Shown: positions 5,938 through 6,157 of the stretch, piece by piece
Layout of the letters: every line of letters begins with the position of its first letter
Numbering within the stretch: position 1 is the stretch's first letter
NCBI GenBank assembly: GCA_016765335.1
Contig: JAESQE010000155.1
Coordinates: 8,962 to 15,118 of the forward strand
Reading direction: 5' to 3'
Length of the DNA: 6,157 bases
From: Planctomycetaceae bacterium
Lineage (GTDB): Bacteria; Planctomycetota; Planctomycetia; Planctomycetales; Planctomycetaceae
Notes under the pieces: generated by a model
The model's input: only the letters and a program-made list of their open reading frames with translations
Databases searched by the model: none
Told to the model about the DNA's origin: nothing
Program-made: the position numbers and the translations under genes

Positions 5938-6157
5938 GTAAGGTTTTGATGTAACTACTCAGCGGTAAGAACGCAGTGTGGCAGGATTGGTGTAGAAGTG
6001 AAGGCGGATTCGATGCCTGCGAGGATATTTTGTCCGTTTTTACGCAGGGTGGAGATGTAGCCACGAATGCGGGCGAAGATGTGGCCACCCTCTGCACCGC
6101 GGAAACAACCTGAGATCTTTTGCTTTAACTTGGCCATGCGGATATCACGTTCCCCCT
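5938..6157 (-). mobile_element. End of an IS66-family insertion sequence (other end outside the window)
   Basis: The transposase fragment identifies the element. Its outer boundary is uncertain. GTAAGG at 5938 fits the 5'-GTAA start known for IS66-family terminal inverted repeats and lies 17 bases outside the transposase stop. The eight bases before it, TGAAAAAA (5930-5937), would then be one copy of the 8-bp target duplication typical of the family. The matching end is not in the window, so neither repeat can be confirmed. GTAA also occurs at 5951 and 5966. Confidence 0.45.
5955..6157 (-). CDS. IS66-family transposase (TnpC), C-terminal fragment cut by the window edge
   Basis: Read on the minus strand, the frame is open from the right edge and ends at TAG (5957-5955). 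The visible 66 residues begin [20 protein letters not shown] and continue with [14 protein letters not shown] and ILAGIESAF, the characteristic C-terminal region of IS66 transposases (DDE_Tnp_IS66 plus its C-terminal segment). The E of ERDIR is in the place of the ER.(L/I)R motif that carries the last acidic residue of the DDE triad. The ATG at 6137 lies inside this conserved stretch and is not the start. The protein acts in DNA transposition, normally with TnpA and TnpB, which would lie beyond the window. Whether the full gene is intact cannot be judged. It is convergent with the J-like gene, with 83 bp between the two stop codons. Confidence 0.88.
   Translation of the reverse strand, partial: GERDIRMAKLKQKISGCFRGAEGGHIFARIRGYISTLRKNGQNILAGIESAFTSTPILPHCVLTAE

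Noticed and set aside
5955..6137. A small independent gene starting at the minus-strand ATG at 6137
   Set aside because: The IS66 transposase homology continues upstream of that ATG to the window edge, so it is an internal methionine.

Overview
The window looks like chromosomal DNA of a member of the Planctomycetota with moderate GC content. This is inferred from gene content, not from a marker gene. Three things point there: a very large cadherin / jelly-roll / FG-GAP surface protein; an Hsp70 paralogue without a lid whose post-linker motif is NSHSLGI; and a gene whose product starts with the 'WLGI…PP.HY.LL.L..FEDDP' J-like module that recurs in planctomycete proteins.

Layout. Positions 1-2799 (+) hold the 3' part of a giant secreted or surface protein, open at the left edge. 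It contains the end of one cadherin repeat, a jelly-roll-like domain, a full cadherin repeat, a second copy of the jelly-roll-like domain, an apparently complete seven-unit FG-GAP/VCBS propeller and a Ser-rich tail. A strong intrinsic terminator (2845-2884) closes this unit. Positions 2885-3177 hold no recognisable gene. An Hsp70-family gene follows at 3178-4755 (+). After a 102-bp gap containing a second terminator-like hairpin comes 4858-5871 (+), a membrane-anchored protein that joins an HPD-less J-like domain to a GspE/PilB N-terminal (MshEN-like) domain and a C-terminal pair of hydrophobic segments. The right edge carries, on the minus strand, the C-terminal end of an IS66-family transposase (5955 to beyond 6157), convergent with the J-like gene.

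How the genes may work together. The Hsp70 and J-like genes are adjacent and co-directional, so a chaperone/co-chaperone pair is the natural reading. The pair is not canonical. The J-like domain lacks HPD. The Hsp70 carries Asp148 where DnaK has Arg167 (the partner of the HPD aspartate), has VVTS-D in place of the VLLL-D interdomain linker, and lacks the helical lid. Loss of matching interaction elements on both sides suggests a rewired or nucleotide-switch-like Hsp70 module at the membrane. This is the most interesting item in the window. The surface protein and the IS fragment show no evident functional link to it.
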